A stretch of DNA of 64,000 nt from Glycomyces sp. YM15. GTDB taxonomy: Bacteria; Actinomycetota; Actinomycetes; Mycobacteriales; Micromonosporaceae. Below, in pieces: positions 15,695-25,019 of this stretch; the first letter of the stretch is position 1; the number at the start of each line of letters is the position of its first letter. The notes below the pieces were generated by a model. It saw only the letters and a list, made by a program, of their open reading frames with translations, searched no databases and had not been told where the DNA came from. Location of the stretch: assembly GCF_016918015.1 (NCBI RefSeq), contig NZ_JAERMK010000003.1:133465-197464 (forward strand). Reading direction: 5' to 3'. The position numbers and the translations under genes are program-made.

Positions 15695-16236
15695 CCGTGC
15701 CCGACGAGGCCGCCGCGCCCTCTGAACGGGAGGGCGCGGTGGCGACCGCCGAACCGCCGCCGCGGCGCGACCTCGCGCAGCTGTGGGTGTGCGGCTTCCT
15801 CGCCGTGCTCGGCGTCCTCGTGATCGTCGACGCCTCCCGCCTGGCCGGCTTCACCGCCTCGAACGACCCGATCGGTCCCAAGCCGGTCCCGGTCATCCTC
15901 GGGATCCTGCTGTTCGCCGTGGCCGCGTTCTACACGCTCGACGTGCTGCGCGGCGGCCGGGGCGAGGCCGAGAACGGCGAGGACGACGGGAACTTCGACT
16001 GGCGGACGATCGGCCTGCTGTGCGCCGTGTTCATCGCGAACGCGCTGCTCATCGACTGGCTGGGCTGGGTGATCTCCGGGTCGCTCCTGTTCTGGGGCGC
16101 AGGCGTAGTGCTCGGCTCGCGCCGGTACCTCCTGACACTGGCCGCGGCCGTGGCGCTCGGCCTGGCGACGTTCTACGGCTTCGCGATCGGGCTCGGCGTG
16201 GGCCTGCCCGCGGGCATCCTGCAGGGGATTCTCTGA
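15691..16236 (+). CDS. tctB: Tripartite tricarboxylate transporter small membrane subunit
   Basis: A 181-residue protein with a ~30-residue polar N-terminus and four transmembrane helices: [53 protein letters not shown] and a C-terminal pair through [14 protein letters not shown]. The spacing and the [12 protein letters not shown] motif after the first helix are typical for TctB. The start codon overlaps the tctC stop (ATGA) and its stop overlaps the tctA start by one base, so the three subunits are made together. Confidence 0.9.
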   Translation: MTVPDEAAAPSEREGAVATAEPPPRRDLAQLWVCGFLAVLGVLVIVDASRLAGFTASNDPIGPKPVPVILGILLFAVAAFYTLDVLRGGRGEAENGEDDGNFDWRTIGLLCAVFIANALLIDWLGWVISGSLLFWGAGVVLGSRRYLLTLAAAVALGLATFYGFAIGLGVGLPAGILQGIL

Positions 16237-17744
16237 TGGACAACCTCAATGCGCTGATGGACGGCTTCGCCGCCATCCTCACCCCGGGCAATCTGCTCAT
16301 CGCGCTCATCGGCGTCACGATCGGCACGGCCGTCGGGGTCCTCCCCGGCCTGGGCACCGCGATGGCGGTGGCGCTGCTGCTGCCGGTCACGTACGGGATG
16401 GAGCCGACGCAGGCGTTCATCATGTTCGGCGGGATCTTCTACGGCGGCATGTACGGCGGCTCGACCACGTCGATCCTGCTCAACACGCCCGGCCAGTCGT
16501 CCTCGGTGGTCACTGTCCTCGAGGGCTTCAAGATGGCGAAGAACGGCCGCGGCGGGCAGGCGCTCGCGACGGCTGCGATCGGCAGTTTCGTGGCCGGGAC
16601 CATCGCGACCCTGGCGCTCGTGTTCGTCACGCCGGTCACGGTGCAGTTCGCGATCACGCTCGGTGCGCCCGACTACTTCGCGATCATGGTGCTCGCGCTC
16701 GTCGCCACCGCCTCGGTGCTCGGCTCCTCGCGGGTGCGGGGCTTCGCGTCACTCCTCGTCGGCCTCGTCATCGGGACGATCGGCATCGACGCGGTGACGG
16801 GCCAGCAGCGGCTCACGTACGGCGTGGCCGAGCTCGCCAGCGGCGTCGACGTCATCATCGTGGCCGTCGGCATCTTCGCCGTGGGCGAGGCGCTGTGGAC
16901 GGCCGCGCGGCTGAAGACCGACGCGGGGAGCGTCATCCCGGTCGGCAAGGTGTGGATGGGCAAGTCGGACTGGAAGCGGTCGTGGGGGCCGTGGCTGCGC
17001 GGTTCGGCGCTCGGGTTCCCGTTCGGGGCGGTGCCGGCCGGGGGCGCGGAGCTGCCGACGTTCCTGTCGTACATCACCGAGCGGCGCTTCTCGAAGCACA
17101 AGGAGGAGTTCGGGAACGGCGCGATCGAGGGCGTCGCGGGCCCGGAGGCGGCGAACAACGCGTCGGCGGCGGGCACGATGGTGCCGATGCTGGCGCTGGG
17201 TCTGCCGGTGAACGCGACGGCCGCGGTGATGCTCGCGGCGTTCCAGAACTACGGGATCCAGCCGGGCCCGCTGCTGTTCGAGAAGCAGTCGGCGCTGGTG
17301 TGGACGCTCATCGCGAGCCTGTTCGTGGGCAACCTGCTGCTGCTGGTGCTGAACCTGCCGCTGATCCCGGTGTGGGTGAAGCTGCTGCGGATCCCCAAGC
17401 CGTACCTGTACGCGGGGATCCTGTTCTTCGCCTCGATGGGCGCCTACGCGGTGAACGCGCAGCCGTTCGACCTGTTCCTGCTGCTCACGCTCGGTCTCGT
17501 GGGTCTGGCGATGCGGCGGTTCGGTCTGCCGGTGCTGCCGTTGATCGTGGGGCTGATCCTCGGGCCGATGGCCGAGCGGCAGGGGCGGATGTCGCTGCAG
17601 CTCTCGGGCGGGGACCTGACGGGCCTGATCGGCGGCCCGACCTCGTGGACGATCTACGCGATCATCGCCCTGATCGCCTTGTGGCCCTTGGTGGGGCTCA
17701 TCAAACGTCGCGCTGCTCGCGACAGGGTCGCGGTCGCCGCATAG
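16236..17744 (+). CDS. tctA: Tripartite tricarboxylate transporter large membrane subunit
   Basis: A 502-residue integral membrane protein, the ion-coupled channel of the tricarboxylate transporter. About twelve hydrophobic segments are visible. The strongly conserved TctA loop is present near residue 30 ([25 protein letters not shown]), as is the [22 protein letters not shown] motif around 70-90. The internal repeat [20 protein letters not shown] (about 255) and [27 protein letters not shown] (about 290) match the second half of the inverted fold. Uptake is driven by Na+ or H+. A strong terminator follows. Confidence 0.93.
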   Translation: MDNLNALMDGFAAILTPGNLLIALIGVTIGTAVGVLPGLGTAMAVALLLPVTYGMEPTQAFIMFGGIFYGGMYGGSTTSILLNTPGQSSSVVTVLEGFKMAKNGRGGQALATAAIGSFVAGTIATLALVFVTPVTVQFAITLGAPDYFAIMVLALVATASVLGSSRVRGFASLLVGLVIGTIGIDAVTGQQRLTYGVAELASGVDVIIVAVGIFAVGEALWTAARLKTDAGSVIPVGKVWMGKSDWKRSWGPWLRGSALGFPFGAVPAGGAELPTFLSYITERRFSKHKEEFGNGAIEGVAGPEAANNASAAGTMVPMLALGLPVNATAAVMLAAFQNYGIQPGPLLFEKQSALVWTLIASLFVGNLLLLVLNLPLIPVWVKLLRIPKPYLYAGILFFASMGAYAVNAQPFDLFLLLTLGLVGLAMRRFGLPVLPLIVGLILGPMAERQGRMSLQLSGGDLTGLIGGPTSWTIYAIIALIALWPLVGLIKRRAARDRVAVAA

Positions 17745-17765
17745 CGGCCGGGACCCGAGAGGGGG

Positions 17766-17801
17766 AGGTGCGGGCCGGAGGGGGCTTCCCGGCCCGCACC
17801 T
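17766..17801. terminator. Terminator between tctA and the DUF418 gene
   Basis: AGGTGCGGGCCGG (17766-17778) pairs perfectly with 17789-17801 and is followed by TTAT on the + strand. The two neighbouring genes converge on it, so it probably serves both. Confidence 0.8.
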
Positions 17802-17807
17802 TTATGT

Positions 17808-18965
17808 CTAGCGGAGTACTGCCTTCTGCAGCATCTCGGCGGGCCCGGTGGTGAAGCGCCGCAGCCACAGGCTCGATCCGACGAGCAGCACGGCGCTGAT
17901 CGCGGCCCAGAGGCCGAGGACGAACCACGGGTTAGCGCCGAACCTCGCGGCGAGACCGAGGCCCCAGCCGTAGCAGACCGCCGAGGCGAGCAGGTTCTGC
18001 AGGATGTAGCCGCTGAGGGCGGTGCGGCCGAGGCTTTCGAAGGCGGCCATGGCGGTCCCGCGCCGCGCGTGCTCGACGACCAGGCCGACGAGTCCGATGT
18101 AGCCGAACATGACCACCGGTGCGGCCACGTACCGTTCCAGGAAGAACAGCCCGTCCGGCCCGGCCATCATCGCGAGGTTCAGCGGCACGCCGATGCCCAG
18201 GCCCCACACGAGGAACCGCCTCCGGATCCGGCTGCCGGTCTCGCCGCCTCCGAACGCGCCTGCGCGGAAAAGCTTGACGCCCAGCATGAACAGGAACACC
18301 AGGAGCGGGAAGGTGACGACGGGTTCGATGCGGAAGACGAGCGCGTTGTCGAGCCGGAACTGGACCTGGTCGATCCAGGAGCCGGAGGCGTAGAGGGCCT
18401 CGATCTCCGGGTCGCGCTGCTGCTCCACGCCCGGGCCGCCGAGCATCGCCGCGGTGATGAGGCCCATGAGCGCGAGGTGCAGGCTGAGCGCGGTCCACAT
18501 GACCGCGTTTTGCGCGCGCTGCGAGCGCCGCAGCATCCAGGCCACGACGATCGCGGTGACGGCATAGCCCATGAGCACGTCCCACGCGAACACGAGGACG
18601 AAGTGGACGGTTCCTTCGGCGAAGAGGAACAGCGCCCGCCAGTGGTAGCGGCCGGGCCAGCGGCGGCCGCGCTTCTCGGCGGAGCGGAACTGGATCGCCA
18701 GGCCCACCCCGAAGAGGACGGTGAGCATCGAGAGGAACTTGCCGTTGGTGAGCAGTTCGAAGAGGGCACCGAGCAACGAGTCGTCGTTGGTGGCGCCGGA
18801 ACTGCCCAGCAGCGGCCCGGCCTCCCCGGCGGGGGAGGCGAAGATCCAGATGTTGGTGCCGAGCGTGCCGAGGATCGCGACGCCGCGGAGCACGTCGAGC
18901 AGCGGCAGGCGCTTCGACGCTGGCGTGGCTTCGGCGGCCGGTGCCGCCGCGGTAGAGGTGTGCAT
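17808..18965 (-). CDS. DUF418 domain-containing membrane protein
   Basis: A polytopic membrane protein of about 385 residues. The conserved opening is RLPLLDVLRGVAILGTLGTNIWIFA, followed by GKFLSMLTVLFGVGLAIQF and the C-terminal DUF418 block (GRTALSGYILQNLLASAVCYGWG). ATG 18965 (MHTSTAAAP) is chosen; ATG 19013 would add 16 residues and cannot be excluded. The family is found widely in Bacteria, sometimes with thiol or cell-envelope genes, but no reaction is established. It faces tctA across a shared terminator and lies 111 bp downstream of the DUF2306 gene on the same strand. Confidence 0.85.
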   Translation of the reverse strand: MHTSTAAAPAAEATPASKRLPLLDVLRGVAILGTLGTNIWIFASPAGEAGPLLGSSGATNDDSLLGALFELLTNGKFLSMLTVLFGVGLAIQFRSAEKRGRRWPGRYHWRALFLFAEGTVHFVLVFAWDVLMGYAVTAIVVAWMLRRSQRAQNAVMWTALSLHLALMGLITAAMLGGPGVEQQRDPEIEALYASGSWIDQVQFRLDNALVFRIEPVVTFPLLVFLFMLGVKLFRAGAFGGGETGSRIRRRFLVWGLGIGVPLNLAMMAGPDGLFFLERYVAAPVVMFGYIGLVGLVVEHARRGTAMAAFESLGRTALSGYILQNLLASAVCYGWGLGLAARFGANPWFVLGLWAAISAVLLVGSSLWLRRFTTGPAEMLQKAVLR

Positions 18966-19076
18966 GTACTCAGGTTCGCGCGCCGCGGGCCCGAAGGAAT
19001 CCTTCCGCGGCATGGACTTTCGCCTGCGCCGGGGCGACCGGGGGTGGAGGCCCGGCCGCCCCTAAGGTCGCAGGGC

Positions 19077-19817
19077 TCAGGCCCCGACTGCGACTTTGGT
19101 GGCAGGCGCCCGTCGGCGGGGCTTCCGGTCCAGCCACCACTGGGCGATCATGAGGTTCACGATCCAGCTGGTCCAGATCGAGGCGACGGCCGCGTCCTCG
19201 ATGAGGGCGTCCATGTCGCCGCCGTAGTAGCCGTCGCGGAACGGGATGAGCGCGACCAGGAACAGCACCAGCCACACTCGGTTGACCACAATGGACGTGC
19301 AGAGCGCGAAGCTGCGGATCATCCAGCGCCGGTGCTCCTGGAAGCGGCGGCGCCTGGCGGCGACGAGCCCGGCGAAGGTGACGGCGAACCACAGGAGCGC
19401 GAGGAACACGTTCCCGACCTTCCCGGCCGGGCCGATCACCGACGCGATGCTCACGACCAGGGCGAACAGGCCCGAAGGCACGACGCCCGCGAACACGTAG
19501 ACCCGGCCGGAGATCCGGTGGACCTTCGGGTGGTGCCGGCGCAGCCACGGCCAGACCTGCATCGAGCAGGTGATGATCGCGATCGAGCCGAACAGGATGT
19601 GCCCCGAGAGCATCAGGTAGTGCGTCTCGGGGAAGGCCTCCTGCAGCTCGACGAGCGAGTCGCCGGTGTCGAAGCTGAGGTAGGAGGGCAGCCGCGCGGC
19701 CACGAACAGGCCCACGATCACGAACAGCGGGACGATCCATGGGCGGCGGTACCACTTCGGTTTCGCCTGTGCGGGAGGGGTTTCGGGGGCTTCGGCGAGG
19801 AGTGTCGGCTCGGCCAT
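19077..19817 (-). CDS. DUF2306-type membrane protein
   Basis: A 246-residue protein with a polar N-terminus and six or seven membrane helices. Landmarks are WIVPLFVIVGLFVAARLPSYLS, HYLMLSGHILFGSIAIITCSMQVWPWLRRHHPKVHRISGRVYVFAG (an HxxxG..W...HxxxHR pattern with His residues in or near membrane helices), and EHRRWMIRSFALCTSIVVNRVW. These His and Arg positions are shared by the DUF2306 family and recall haem-containing membrane proteins, which is inference. It is divergent from a TetR gene, and a 36-bp perfect palindrome lies between them, 31 bases upstream of this ATG. Confidence 0.82.
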   Translation of the reverse strand: MAEPTLLAEAPETPPAQAKPKWYRRPWIVPLFVIVGLFVAARLPSYLSFDTGDSLVELQEAFPETHYLMLSGHILFGSIAIITCSMQVWPWLRRHHPKVHRISGRVYVFAGVVPSGLFALVVSIASVIGPAGKVGNVFLALLWFAVTFAGLVAARRRRFQEHRRWMIRSFALCTSIVVNRVWLVLFLVALIPFRDGYYGGDMDALIEDAAVASIWTSWIVNLMIAQWWLDRKPRRRAPATKVAVGA

Positions 19818-19848
19818 GGGGGTGCTCCGATCACGGGGTCAGAACGAT

Positions 19849-19884
19849 GCGTATGAGGTACGCTAATTAGCGTACCTCATACGC
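19849..19884. promoter_or_regulatory. 36-bp perfect palindrome, TetR operator candidate
   Basis: Bases 19849-19866 are the exact reverse complement of 19867-19884, with no spacer. The half-site is GCGTATGAGGTACGCTAA. It sits between the divergent DUF2306 and TetR-type genes, in the place expected for an autoregulatory operator. The length would allow two TetR dimers to bind nested sites. Confidence 0.75.
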
Positions 19885-19961
19885 CAAATTGACGGGTGCC
19901 GCGAACATCCGGCCGGGACGTAGGCTGCGGGTCTCGGGACGCGAGCGGAAGGAACGCACCA

Positions 19962-20651
19962 GTGGGGAAAGTCGACTACAACCTGCTCTGGGGCGAGGCG
20001 GCCCGCGCCGGCCGCGGACGCCCCCCAGGTCTCAGCCGCGAACGCATCGTCGCCGAAGCCGTCGCCATAGCCGATGCCGAAGGCCTGCAGAAGGTCTCGA
20101 TGAAGCACCTCGCCGAACGCCTGGGCAGCGGCGTCATGTCCCTCTACCGCCACGTCCCCGGCAAGGACGAACTCGTCGTCCTCATGTACGACTCCCTCAT
20201 GGCCGGGCCCTTGCCCCTCCCGGAGGCCGACCACTGGCGGGACGTCCTGCGCCACTGGGGACTCGGCGTGCGCGACCTCTTCATCGCCCACCCGTGGGCG
20301 CTCACCGTGGCCACCTCCGAGCGGACCATGGGGCCGGGCGAGGCCGGATGGGTGGACGCCGTGCTCGGCCGCCTCAGCGCCGTCGGCCTGCCCGCCGAAC
20401 TCGGGCTCATCGCCGTCCTCACCGTCGACTGCTTCGCGCTCGGCGCGGTCCGCCCCGAGATCGGCAGCGCCGGAGGCGACACCGACTTCTTCCAGTTCCT
20501 CGCCGACCCGGCCGCACGCGCACGCTTCCCCGACCTCGCCCGCCTCGTCGCACCCGGCTCCGCGTCCGGCGCCTCCATGGAGGACTACTTCGAATTCGGC
20601 CTCGACCGCGTCCTCGACGGCCTCGAACGGTTCATCGAGTCGCGGCACTGA
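19962..20651 (+). CDS. TetR-family regulator with tetracycline-repressor-type C domain
   Basis: A 229-residue repressor. The DNA-binding domain starts late (residues 24-70: LSRERIVAEAVAIADAEGLQKVSMKHLAERLGSGVMSLYRHVPGKDELV). The rest resembles the TetR_C ligand-binding domain (DHWRDVLRHWGLGVRDLFIAHPWAL..., then a GLPAELGLIAVLTVDCFALGAV helix). GTG 19962 follows GGAAGGAACG. It is divergent from the DUF2306 gene with the 36-bp palindrome between, which it probably binds. The inducer is unknown. Confidence 0.9.
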   Translation: MGKVDYNLLWGEAARAGRGRPPGLSRERIVAEAVAIADAEGLQKVSMKHLAERLGSGVMSLYRHVPGKDELVVLMYDSLMAGPLPLPEADHWRDVLRHWGLGVRDLFIAHPWALTVATSERTMGPGEAGWVDAVLGRLSAVGLPAELGLIAVLTVDCFALGAVRPEIGSAGGDTDFFQFLADPAARARFPDLARLVAPGSASGASMEDYFEFGLDRVLDGLERFIESRH

Positions 20652-20658
20652 CCCGGGG

Positions 20659-21480
20659 TCAGTAGGTCTCGGTCCCGATGCCCTTGCGCATCGTGGCGAC
20701 GTTGAACGCCTGCCAATGGGACTTCGACGTTCCCAGGTAGCCGCCCTTGCCGATCCGCTCCAGGACCTCGTGCGAGTGCCGCTTGGCCTGGTCGCTCCAT
20801 ACGCCGTCGATGGCGGTCCCCTTGCCCCAGATATAGCGGCAGCTGGCCTGAACATGCAGGATCTGCGACTTGGTCCTGGTGAAGGAAGTGGTGCCGGTGC
20901 CGGACGTCATGTTGTCGACGTAGAGGCTGACTCTGCTGCCGTTGAGATAGGTCCGCACCGTTCCGAAGTGGTAGTGGAGGGTCGCCGCAGTCGCCCAGTA
21001 GTTATTGCGGGCGTAGGTGAGGCCCGAACCGCTCCCTCTCCCCCAGATCTCGTAGTTGGCCTGGAAGGCGCCCTGCGCGTTGGGGCCGCCGTGATTGACG
21101 TAGATGTGGTCGAGGAGGAGCGCCCTGCCCTGCTGCTGCGCCGCATTGCCGCTGTCCTTGTGGACTCCTGAGATCCACACTCTGAGCGGTTTTTCGTACG
21201 GCGTGTTCTCGAACCAGAGCTGCAGCCAGGCGTTCAGCTTGTCGTGGAACGCCGGTCGGTACCTGTATGACTTGAGTTGAGCGTTGGACGCGTTGACCGT
21301 CTTCTGAGCCCAGATGCCGGAGTAGTACCGGAGTTCGCCGTGCGCCTGCGCCGCGGTCGCGGGGAGGAGGATGCCCGAGGCGGCAGCGGCCCCTCCCGCC
21401 GCGAGCGTGAAGAGCCGTCGGCGGTCGAAGCCGCCGACGGAAACGGTAGAACCTTCGGTGGTGTTGCCGTTGTCGACCAT
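20659..21480 (-). CDS. Tat-exported protein of unknown function
   Basis: A 273-residue protein with a twin-arginine signal: GFDRRRLFTLAAGGAAAASG (about residues 17-36), ending in AAQAHG. The mature part (about 230 residues) is rich in Tyr, Trp, Asn and Gly (ELRYYSGIWAQKTVNAS..., LNAWLQLWFENTPYEKPLRVWISGVHKDSGN, NYWATAATLHYHFGTVRTYLNGSRVSLYVDNM), which suggests an extracellular beta-structure. There is one Cys (ASCRYIW). I do not recognise the family. The start at ATG 21480 places the RR motif normally; an upstream ATG at 21594 would give an implausible leader. Convergent with the TetR gene, 7 bp apart. Confidence 0.75.
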   Translation of the reverse strand: MVDNGNTTEGSTVSVGGFDRRRLFTLAAGGAAAASGILLPATAAQAHGELRYYSGIWAQKTVNASNAQLKSYRYRPAFHDKLNAWLQLWFENTPYEKPLRVWISGVHKDSGNAAQQQGRALLLDHIYVNHGGPNAQGAFQANYEIWGRGSGSGLTYARNNYWATAATLHYHFGTVRTYLNGSRVSLYVDNMTSGTGTTSFTRTKSQILHVQASCRYIWGKGTAIDGVWSDQAKRHSHEVLERIGKGGYLGTSKSHWQAFNVATMRKGIGTETY

Positions 21481-22150
21481 GAGGTGATACGCCTTATCTC
21501 TGGTGGGAATGTGGTGCCCTGGCTGCTGAATGCCGCCATTTTTCGCGATGCTCGCACGAATGTCGCACGGCTTCCGCACGGCCGAGCCGTGCATCGAACT
21601 CCTGGCGCCGTGGCGGGCGAGCTGATGGCGCAGGGCCGTGCAGCTCGCCTGGCTGCCGACCGGTGGCAGGAGCGGGGCGTTGCCCGTTGAAGGGTTGCGC
21701 TGCGCTCATCGATGCAGCCGGCTCGCTCAACGCCGAGGGCCGGGACGAACGTGTCAATCGCGGCTCGTCTTTCCCTGCCACTCATGATGGTTCTGCGCAC
21801 CCTTCAGGTCGGGCGACTTCGATTCTCTCGCCGGAACCGGCTGGGATCAAGGCGGGCCAGCGGCGGGAGACCGGCAGAAATCAGTCCCATACCAGCTGCC
21901 TCCTGCCACATGGGCGGGCAGAACTGAGCACCATGGCTGAACCCATCCGTCCCCGATGAAGCACCCTTCTCGTCGCCAACCGAGGATCATGCCTACGCGC
22001 GAGGACCGGTCCCGAGGACAACCGTCCAGCTTGAGCTGCATCGGTACCGGTCGGCATCTTGCGTGGACGAATCCGCTCGATGCCTGGCGCCAGACCGGCG
22101 GTGGGGCACCACTCATCAAGCGGCCGTCCGTATATGGCGAACAGCGAAAC
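21481..22150. other. 670-bp gap without a recognised gene
   Basis: Several short open frames cross this stretch but none shows a start signal, third-position bias or a recognisable protein. A small perfect hairpin, GCACGGC-CGA-GCCGTGC at 21576-21592, lies about 95 bp upstream of the Tat-protein start. GC content is lower than in the flanking genes. It is probably a regulatory gap or the remains of a lost gene. Confidence 0.5.
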
Positions 22151-22179
22151 GGGGGCCGGTCCGCATCGGACCGGCCCCC
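22151..22179. terminator. Terminator downstream of the dicarboxylate symporter
   Basis: GGGGGCCGGTCC (22151-22162) pairs perfectly with 22168-22179 around the loop GCATC. The symporter gene on the minus strand ends 52 bases away, at 22231. Confidence 0.7.
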
Positions 22180-22211
22180 GATCTTTCAGGAGAGAGGGTA
22201 AAGCTCAGGGA

Positions 22212-22223
22212 ATCCTATAGGAT
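22212..22223. promoter_or_regulatory. 12-bp perfect palindrome
   Basis: ATCCTATAGGAT lies between the symporter stop codon and its terminator. Palindromes of this AT-rich kind can be operators, but its place in the 3' trailer of a gene makes the role unclear. It could be a leftover promoter region of a deleted neighbour. Confidence 0.3.
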
Positions 22224-22230
22224 ATATGGT

Positions 22231-23592
22231 CTAAGCAGGTTGTAGCGCGGGCTCGCCCTTGCGAGGCGGCTCCTCCGAGCCGGCCTCTGCGGCACCGCCG
22301 AAGGCGGCCTCGGCGTCCAGCGGCACCGGCTTGGCGTCGTACACCTCGAGGTCGAGGTTCTTCTCCGACCTCGCCACGATCACCGGCACCACCATCTGCC
22401 CGGTCACGTTCGTGGCCGTGCGGATCATGTCCATGATCGGGTCGATCGCCAGCAGCAGGCCCACACCCTCCAAGGGCAGGCCCAGCGTCGAGAGCGTCAG
22501 GGTCAGCATCACCGTCGCACCGGTCAGGCCCGCCGTCGCCGCCGAGCCGATCACCGACACGAACGCGATGAGCAGGTAGTCCTGCACGCCCAACGGCACC
22601 CCGTACACCTGCGCCACGAAGATCGCGGCGATCGCCGGGTAGATCGCGGCGCAACCGTCCATCTTCGTCGTCGCACCGAACGGCGACGCGAACGACGCGT
22701 AGTCGCGCGCCACCCCGAGCCGATCCGTCACGATCCGCTGCGCCAGCGGCAGCGTGCCGACCGACGAGCGCGACACGAACGCGAACTGGATCGCCGGCCA
22801 CGCCTTGCGGAAGAACTGGACCGGCGAGACCTTCGCGACCAGGCGCAGCAGCACCGGGTAGACCACGAGCATCACGATCAGCGCGCCCGCGTAGATGTCG
22901 ATGCTGAACACCGCGAGCGGCTCCAGCAGGTCCCAGCCGTACGCGAACACCGACTTGCCGATGAGCGCCGCGGTACCGATGGGCGCCAGACGGATCACCC
23001 ACCACAGAGCCTTCTGGACCAGCGCCAGCGCCGACTCGTTGAACTTCAGGAACGGCTCGGCCCTGTCGCCGAGCTTCGCGGCGGCCGCGCCGACCACGAT
23101 CGCGAGGAACACGATCTGCAGCACGTTCACGTTCACGAACGCGTCGACCACGTTGGTGGGGATGATGCCGGTGAGGAAGTCGGTCCACGAACCGGTCGTC
23201 TCCGGTGCCGCGGCCGAACTGGTCAGGGTCACGCCCTCGCCCGGGTTTGTGGCGAGGCCGATCGCGAGGCCGATCGCCACGGCGATGGCCGAGGTGAGCG
23301 CGAACCAGCCGAGGGTCTTGGCGACCAGGCGGCCCGCGTTTGCGAGATTGCGCAGGTTCGCGATCGAGGCGACGATCGCGGTGAACACCAGGAACGGGAC
23401 GATCAGGAACAGCAGCTGCACGAACAGCGTGCCGACCGTCTCGAGGGTCGTGCCGAGCCAGGCCACGGACCATTCGCGGGCCGCGAACCCGAGCACGAGG
23501 CCGAGGACGAGGCCGATCAGGAGCTGCCAGGCGAACGGGATCTTGAAGCGCTTGCGCCGCTTCGCGTCGTTTGACGCCGCGGTTGCGGACAT
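22231..23592 (-). CDS. Dicarboxylate/amino acid:cation symporter (DAACS)
   Basis: A 453-residue membrane symporter of the GltP/DctA family that takes up dicarboxylates such as C4-acids or glutamate with H+ or Na+. Visible signatures are LVFTAIVASIANLRNLANAG, hairpin 1 with SRSSVGTLPLAQR (the serine-rich motif), TTKMDGCAAIYPAIAAIFVA (TM7, Thr-Lys-Met-Asp-Gly) and DPIMDMIRTATNVTGQMVV (TM8, substrate-binding). The C-terminal 45 residues are a variable, charged tail. It stands alone with a terminator downstream. Taken with tctCBA it points to a carboxylate-using lifestyle. Confidence 0.92.
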   Translation of the reverse strand: MSATAASNDAKRRKRFKIPFAWQLLIGLVLGLVLGFAAREWSVAWLGTTLETVGTLFVQLLFLIVPFLVFTAIVASIANLRNLANAGRLVAKTLGWFALTSAIAVAIGLAIGLATNPGEGVTLTSSAAAPETTGSWTDFLTGIIPTNVVDAFVNVNVLQIVFLAIVVGAAAAKLGDRAEPFLKFNESALALVQKALWWVIRLAPIGTAALIGKSVFAYGWDLLEPLAVFSIDIYAGALIVMLVVYPVLLRLVAKVSPVQFFRKAWPAIQFAFVSRSSVGTLPLAQRIVTDRLGVARDYASFASPFGATTKMDGCAAIYPAIAAIFVAQVYGVPLGVQDYLLIAFVSVIGSAATAGLTGATVMLTLTLSTLGLPLEGVGLLLAIDPIMDMIRTATNVTGQMVVPVIVARSEKNLDLEVYDAKPVPLDAEAAFGGAAEAGSEEPPRKGEPALQPA

Positions 23593-24066
23593 GGTGAACC
23601 TCTTGGATTCTGGGCGGACAGCAGGGCACGGCCCGGCTGCGGGATTTCAGGGAGACGCTGGGGTGGGCTCGAGGCCAGCGGAAAGGGGAGTCATCGGCGA
23701 GCCCGCCGGTGAAGAGGTTCGGGCTAACGACAGAGCACGGCGGACACGCGGCAGAGGTCGAGGTGACGCCTGCGTGTCAGGTGCTGGTCAGTGATCGTGT
23801 AGCGCATCGCGAGCCAACGGTAGCGGCACTCGCATAACAGGCGCAAGCGTCAGTGAGGGACCGCATACGGGGCCGCGAGAGGGAATAACGGCGGCCCCGC
23901 CGCTCGGGCCCGGCCGCCCAACCGTTCAGTTGGGGCGGTGGTCGGGTGGTCATGGCCGGTACCGGGTTCGCTCGGCCCCGATCCGACACCCCGACCACCG
24001 ACCCGGCCGAGACACCGCGGCCAGGGGCCGCTCCCGGTTCGGCCGGACAGGCCCTAGATTCAAGAC
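23593..24066. other. 470-bp gap upstream of crcB
   Basis: No convincing gene. A hairpin CCGCCCAAC ... GTTGGGGCGG with one bulged G lies near 23917-23942 and may end transcription or shape the crcB leader. I looked for a crcB-type fluoride riboswitch before the GTG at 24067 and did not find its conserved segments. The promoter of the symporter gene must lie at the left end. Confidence 0.45.
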
Positions 24067-24507
24067 GTGCCCGAATCCCCGCGCCCGCCGCTGCGCCACA
24101 TGCTCCGCGCCGTGTCCCGACCCGCGCTCGCCGCGGTCGCGGCCGGCGGCGCGATCGGCGCCCTCGCCCGTTACGGCCTCGGCGTCGCCTTCCCCGCCTC
24201 CCCCGGCTCGTTCGACCTGGGCACGTTCATCGCGAACACCGTGGGCGGCCTGCTCATCGGGATCCTCATGATCACGGTCACCGAGGTCGCGCCGGGCCTC
24301 AGCATGATCCGCCCGTTCGTCGGCGTCGGCATCCTCGGCGGCTTCACCACCTTCTCCACCTACATCGTCGACATCGGCCGGGCCGCGAACGCCGGGGCCA
24401 CCGCGCTCGCCGTCGTGTACGCGTTCGCGACCATGGCCGCGGCCCTGCTCGCCGCCGCCGCCGGCATGTACGCGACCCGCCGACTCCTGGTGCGGGGCCG
24501 CGCATGA
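24067..24507 (+). CDS. crcB: Fluoride efflux channel subunit CrcB/Fluc
   Basis: A 146-residue four-helix membrane protein of the Fluc fluoride channel family. Conserved features are AAGGAIGALARYGLG (helix 1 with the Arg), FIANTVGGLLIGILM (the pore Asn) and VGILGGFTTFSTY (helix 3 with the GGFTTFSTF-type break that holds the Na+ and the Phe box). The GTG start follows a purine-poor leader. Its stop overlaps the next crcB start (ATGA). Paired genes of this kind form a heterodimeric channel. Confidence 0.93.
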   Translation: MPESPRPPLRHMLRAVSRPALAAVAAGGAIGALARYGLGVAFPASPGSFDLGTFIANTVGGLLIGILMITVTEVAPGLSMIRPFVGVGILGGFTTFSTYIVDIGRAANAGATALAVVYAFATMAAALLAAAAGMYATRRLLVRGRA

Positions 24508-24866
24508 CGCTCCTCCTGATCGCGGCCGGCGCCGCCGTCGGCGCGCCCGCGCGCTTCCTCACCGACCTCGTCGTCGCCCACTACGCGGGCCGGTTCCTGC
24601 CCTGGGGCACGTTGGTGGTCAACGTCTTCGGCTCAGGCCTCGCCGTGTTCCTCGCGGTCGCCGTCGCCGCCCCCGGCTGGTCGGCGCTGCTCGTCACCGG
24701 TTTCTGCGGGGCGCTCACCACGTACTCGACGCTCTCGTACGAGACGCTGCGGCTCGTCGAGGACGGGCGCTGGCACCACGCCCTGTGGAACGTGGCCGCG
24801 AACCTCGCGGGTGGCCTCGGCGCCGGCCTGCTCGGGTTCGGCCTCGCGCACCTGCTGACCGCCTGA
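24504..24866 (+). CDS. crcB: Fluoride efflux channel subunit CrcB/Fluc, second copy
   Basis: A 120-residue Fluc subunit with AAGAAVGAPARFLTDL, FLPWGTLVVNVFGSGLAVFL (pore Asn in VNVFGS) and VTGFCGALTTYSTLSYE in place of GGFTTFSTF. It overlaps the upstream crcB by four bases and should pair with it in the membrane to let F- out of the cell. The divergence between the two copies is usual for Gram-positive pairs. Confidence 0.92.
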   Translation: MTLLLIAAGAAVGAPARFLTDLVVAHYAGRFLPWGTLVVNVFGSGLAVFLAVAVAAPGWSALLVTGFCGALTTYSTLSYETLRLVEDGRWHHALWNVAANLAGGLGAGLLGFGLAHLLTA

Positions 24867-25019
24867 CCAGCTCGCCGATCCCGACACGCGACACGGCCGC
24901 GCGGCAAATGCGCGCTTCGCACGCCGCCATGCCCGACGATCGAGGTCCTGCCATAGCTGCCGGTCGGGGCCCGGGCGCCTCCGGTGCGCCCGACCGGCAC
25001 GACTCGAAGGGGACCCCTG

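Noticed and set aside
23950-24066. Fluoride riboswitch before crcB
   Set aside because: The conserved pseudoknot and the expected short stems of crcB-motif RNAs are not present.
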